DNA of 47,131 bases from Clostridiales bacterium. Lineage in GTDB: Bacteria; Bacillota; Clostridia; Oscillospirales; Oscillospiraceae. This document shows, one piece after another, positions 45,628-47,131 of the stretch. Position numbers and translations under genes: made by a program. The stretch spans positions 1-47,131 of the forward strand of contig SFLD01000010.1 of assembly GCA_004553545.1 (NCBI GenBank), written 5' to 3'. Under the pieces are notes generated by a model. It was given only the letters and a program-made list of their open reading frames with translations, was not told the DNA's origin and ran no database searches. Numbering within the stretch: position 1 is the first letter of the stretch; every line of letters starts with the position of its first letter.

Positions 45628-46704
45628 ATGCTGAACATCACCATCCACAAAACCGACGCCCCCAAGGAGAAGCCGGCCAAGGGCACGGCGCTGGGCTTCG
45701 GCAACCTCTTCACCGACCACATGTTCCTGATGGACTACAGCCCCGACCAGGGCTGGCACGATGCCCGCATCGTGCCCTACGGTCCCCTGACCCTGGACCC
45801 GGCGGCCTCCGTCCTGCACTACGGCCAGGCCTGCTTCGAGGGCCTGAAGGCCTACCGGGGCCCGGACGGCAAGGTCCGCCTCTTCCGGCCGGACTGCAAC
45901 GGCCGCCGCATGATGCAGAGCATGCGCCGCATGTGCATGCCGGAGATCCCGGAGGAGGACTTTGTCCAGGCCATCCGTACCCTCTGCCAGGTGGAGGAGG
46001 CCTGGGTCCCTGATGAGGTGGGCTCCTCCCTCTACTTCCGCCCCCTGGCCATCGCCACCACCGCCAAGCTGGGCGTCCACGCCTCCGGCAACTACCTCTT
46101 CTGCGTCCTGGCCTCCCCCGCCGGCACCTACTACCCCACCGGCATGGAGCCTGTCCGCATCTACGTGGAGCCCCACTACATCCGGGCCGCCGAGGGCGGT
46201 ACGGGCTTCACCAAGTGCGCCGGCAACTACGCGGGCGCCGCTCTCGCCGGTGACCGGGCGGAGAAGATGGGCTTCAACCAGGTCCTCTGGCTGGACGGCC
46301 ACGACCGCAAGTACGTGGAGGAGATGGGCTCCATGAACGGCTTCTTCGTCATCGGCGGCGAGCTCTACACCGCCGCCGCGGCGGAGGACCACGGCACCAT
46401 CCTCCCCGGCGTCACCCGCCGCAGCGTCATCGAGCTGGCGAAGGACTGGGGCATCCCCGTCCGCGAGGGCAGGATCTCCATCGACACCATCACCGAGGCA
46501 TCCCGAAACGGCCGCCTGGAGGAGGTCTTCGCCACCGGCACCGCCGCCGTGGTCATCCCCATCAAAGAGCTGAACTACGAGGGCGTTCCTTACTACGTGG
46601 GCGACCAGGGCATCGGCCCCCTGACCCAGAAGTTCTACGATACCCTCACCGGCATCCAGTGGGGCCAGCTCCCGGACACCAAGGGCTGGATGGTGGAGAT
46701 CTGA
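45628..46704 (+). CDS. ilvE: Branched-chain amino acid aminotransferase
   Basis: A 358-residue fold-type IV PLP enzyme interconverting Leu, Ile and Val with their 2-oxo acids using glutamate/2-oxoglutarate. Signatures are LHYGQACFEGLKAYRG, RLFRPDCNGRRM, GTGFTKCAGNYAGAALAG with the PLP lysine, EEMGSMNGFFVIGG, and the C-terminal GTAAVVIPIKEL. The size matches the eukaryote-like BCAT group II. ATG 45628 follows GAAAGGAGCG. It stands alone after a T-box, separate from other ilv genes, so its expression follows charging of one branched-chain tRNA. Its regulation by T-box contrasts with the leader-peptide attenuation of the aro operon in the same window. Confidence 0.96.
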   Translation: MLNITIHKTDAPKEKPAKGTALGFGNLFTDHMFLMDYSPDQGWHDARIVPYGPLTLDPAASVLHYGQACFEGLKAYRGPDGKVRLFRPDCNGRRMMQSMRRMCMPEIPEEDFVQAIRTLCQVEEAWVPDEVGSSLYFRPLAIATTAKLGVHASGNYLFCVLASPAGTYYPTGMEPVRIYVEPHYIRAAEGGTGFTKCAGNYAGAALAGDRAEKMGFNQVLWLDGHDRKYVEEMGSMNGFFVIGGELYTAAAAEDHGTILPGVTRRSVIELAKDWGIPVREGRISIDTITEASRNGRLEEVFATGTAAVVIPIKELNYEGVPYYVGDQGIGPLTQKFYDTLTGIQWGQLPDTKGWMVEI

Positions 46705-46842
46705 AGCGGGAACTTCGCCCCCCGTTGGAGTCCCCCTTTTCCCCGCGGGAGCGGCTTTGCCGTTCCTGCGGAGGAAGGAACACTTCCCTTTGACGAAAAA
46801 AGAAAACGCCTGCCAGAAGGCGGGCGGTCGTAAAACCGGCAG

Positions 46843-46870
46843 CAGCCACAGCGGTTCACCGCTGTGGCTG
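46843..46870. terminator. Hairpin downstream of ilvE
   Basis: CAGCCACAGCGGT pairs with ACCGCTGTGGCTG around TC, followed by TTCTTGT. It may terminate ilvE, although it lies 139 bp after the stop. A smaller CGCCT/AGGCG hairpin is at 46807-46822. Nothing else is seen in 46705-46945 except a possible weak promoter (TTGTAT, TTAACA) at 46873-46900. Confidence 0.6.
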
Positions 46871-46945
46871 TTCTTGTATCCTATCCCGCTTTGTGTTAAC
46901 ATGGAAGGAAACAGACCCACAGATCGGGAGTTGTTGAGGTGTTTT

Positions 46946-47131
46946 ATGAAACTATTATTTATCATTGGCGATGCCGCGGTTGGGAAAATGACAGTTGGTC
47001 AGGAACTGATGAAAATAACGGATTTAAGGCTCTTTCACAATCACATGACCATTGAACCGGTGATAGAGATTTTCGGCAGATACGACGGAAAGACGATCTC
47101 AGAAATACGTGACACGATTTTCAGGAACTAT
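46946..47131 (+). CDS. P-loop NTPase / kinase-like protein, N-terminal fragment (partial)
   Basis: The frame is open to the right edge (62 codons). It begins MKLLFIIGDAAVGKMTVGQE, a Walker A loop with Met at the usual Ser/Thr position followed by Thr, then LFHNHMTIEPVIEIFG. This matches small AAA/shikimate-kinase-like proteins of unknown substrate found in many Firmicutes. GAGG lies 8 nt before ATG 46946. Base use is clearly more AT-rich, with many A/T-ending codons (TTA, AAA, ATA), than every other gene in the window, suggesting recent acquisition. Confidence 0.75.
   Translation, partial: MKLLFIIGDAAVGKMTVGQELMKITDLRLFHNHMTIEPVIEIFGRYDGKTISEIRDTIFRNY

Overview
This is a GC-rich (clearly above 60 percent) chromosomal stretch from a low-copy, densely packed bacterial genome. 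Gene content points to a gut-type Clostridia member of the Oscillospiraceae (Oscillibacter, Flavonifractor, Lawsonibacter or Dysosmobacter relatives). The pointers are S-layer-homology (SLH) surface proteins with InlB-type repeats, a biotin-dependent sodium-pump decarboxylase, a BcrAD/DUF2229 activase with a 2-hydroxyacyl-CoA dehydratase, a T-box leader, ECF transporter genes next to truA, QueH, and palindromic intergenic repeats of a kind I associate with this group. The genus is inference; no rRNA or tRNA gene is present to anchor it.

Layout. 0-0.3 kb: end of an SLH protein. 0.4-3.1 kb: three-gene hydrolase operon (MBL fold, BAAT-type alpha/beta hydrolase, thiazoline-carboxylate hydrolase family). 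3.1-5.8 kb: cysK and mnmA, convergent with a broken Rrf2 repressor gene. 5.9-7.5 kb: AraC-type regulator and flavodoxin. 7.65-17.1 kb: one nine-gene aromatic operon aroF-tyrA-aroB-aroA-aroC-pheA-aroEK-aroQ-aminotransferase, encoding every step from PEP plus erythrose-4-phosphate to phenylalanine and the tyrosine branch, with no tryptophan genes. 17.2-18.8 kb: ECF sigma and anti-sigma. 19.0-22.6 kb: oadG, biotin carrier, oadB, oadA. 22.7-27.5 kb (minus): TetR regulator and a large SLH/beta-helix protein with a frameshift. 27.7-28.8 kb (minus): queH and mnmM. 29.0-33.3 kb: dehydratase activase and dehydratase. 33.3-34.5 kb: gene-free cluster of palindromic repeats. 34.5-43.9 kb: methyltransferase, MreB-like half-protein, ecfA1-ecfA2-ecfT-truA, DUF5711-type protein, CvpA, a ClpC-like ATPase with an McsA-like zinc finger, and a small Cys-rich protein. 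44-45 kb (minus): D-Ala-D-Ala carboxypeptidase. 45.3-46.7 kb: T-box leader and ilvE. Right edge: start of an AT-richer P-loop kinase-like gene.

Regulation is the most interesting layer. The aromatic operon is preceded by a complete ribosome-mediated attenuator: a promoter, a 16-residue leader peptide containing FYF and FYF runs, mutually exclusive antiterminator and terminator stems, and a U-run. Three identical-architecture dyads (GTTAG-N6-CTAAC) mark the hydrolase operon, the araC-type gene and the flavodoxin, suggesting a local regulon. A second 5-6-5 dyad (CCTAC-N6-GGTRG) is shared by the cysK promoter and the promoter of the damaged rrf2 gene. Four 11-bp-phased hexamers (three matching TTAACG/TAAACG, related to PhoP/PhoB boxes) sit exactly 10 bp upstream of the -10 box of the dehydratase operon. 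A perfect LacI/CcpA-like operator lies about 90 bp upstream of the predicted oad start site. The 33.4-34.2 kb palindromes keep base pairing while their stem sequences differ, i.e. they covary.

All calls rest on reading the sequence; no database or folding program was run.
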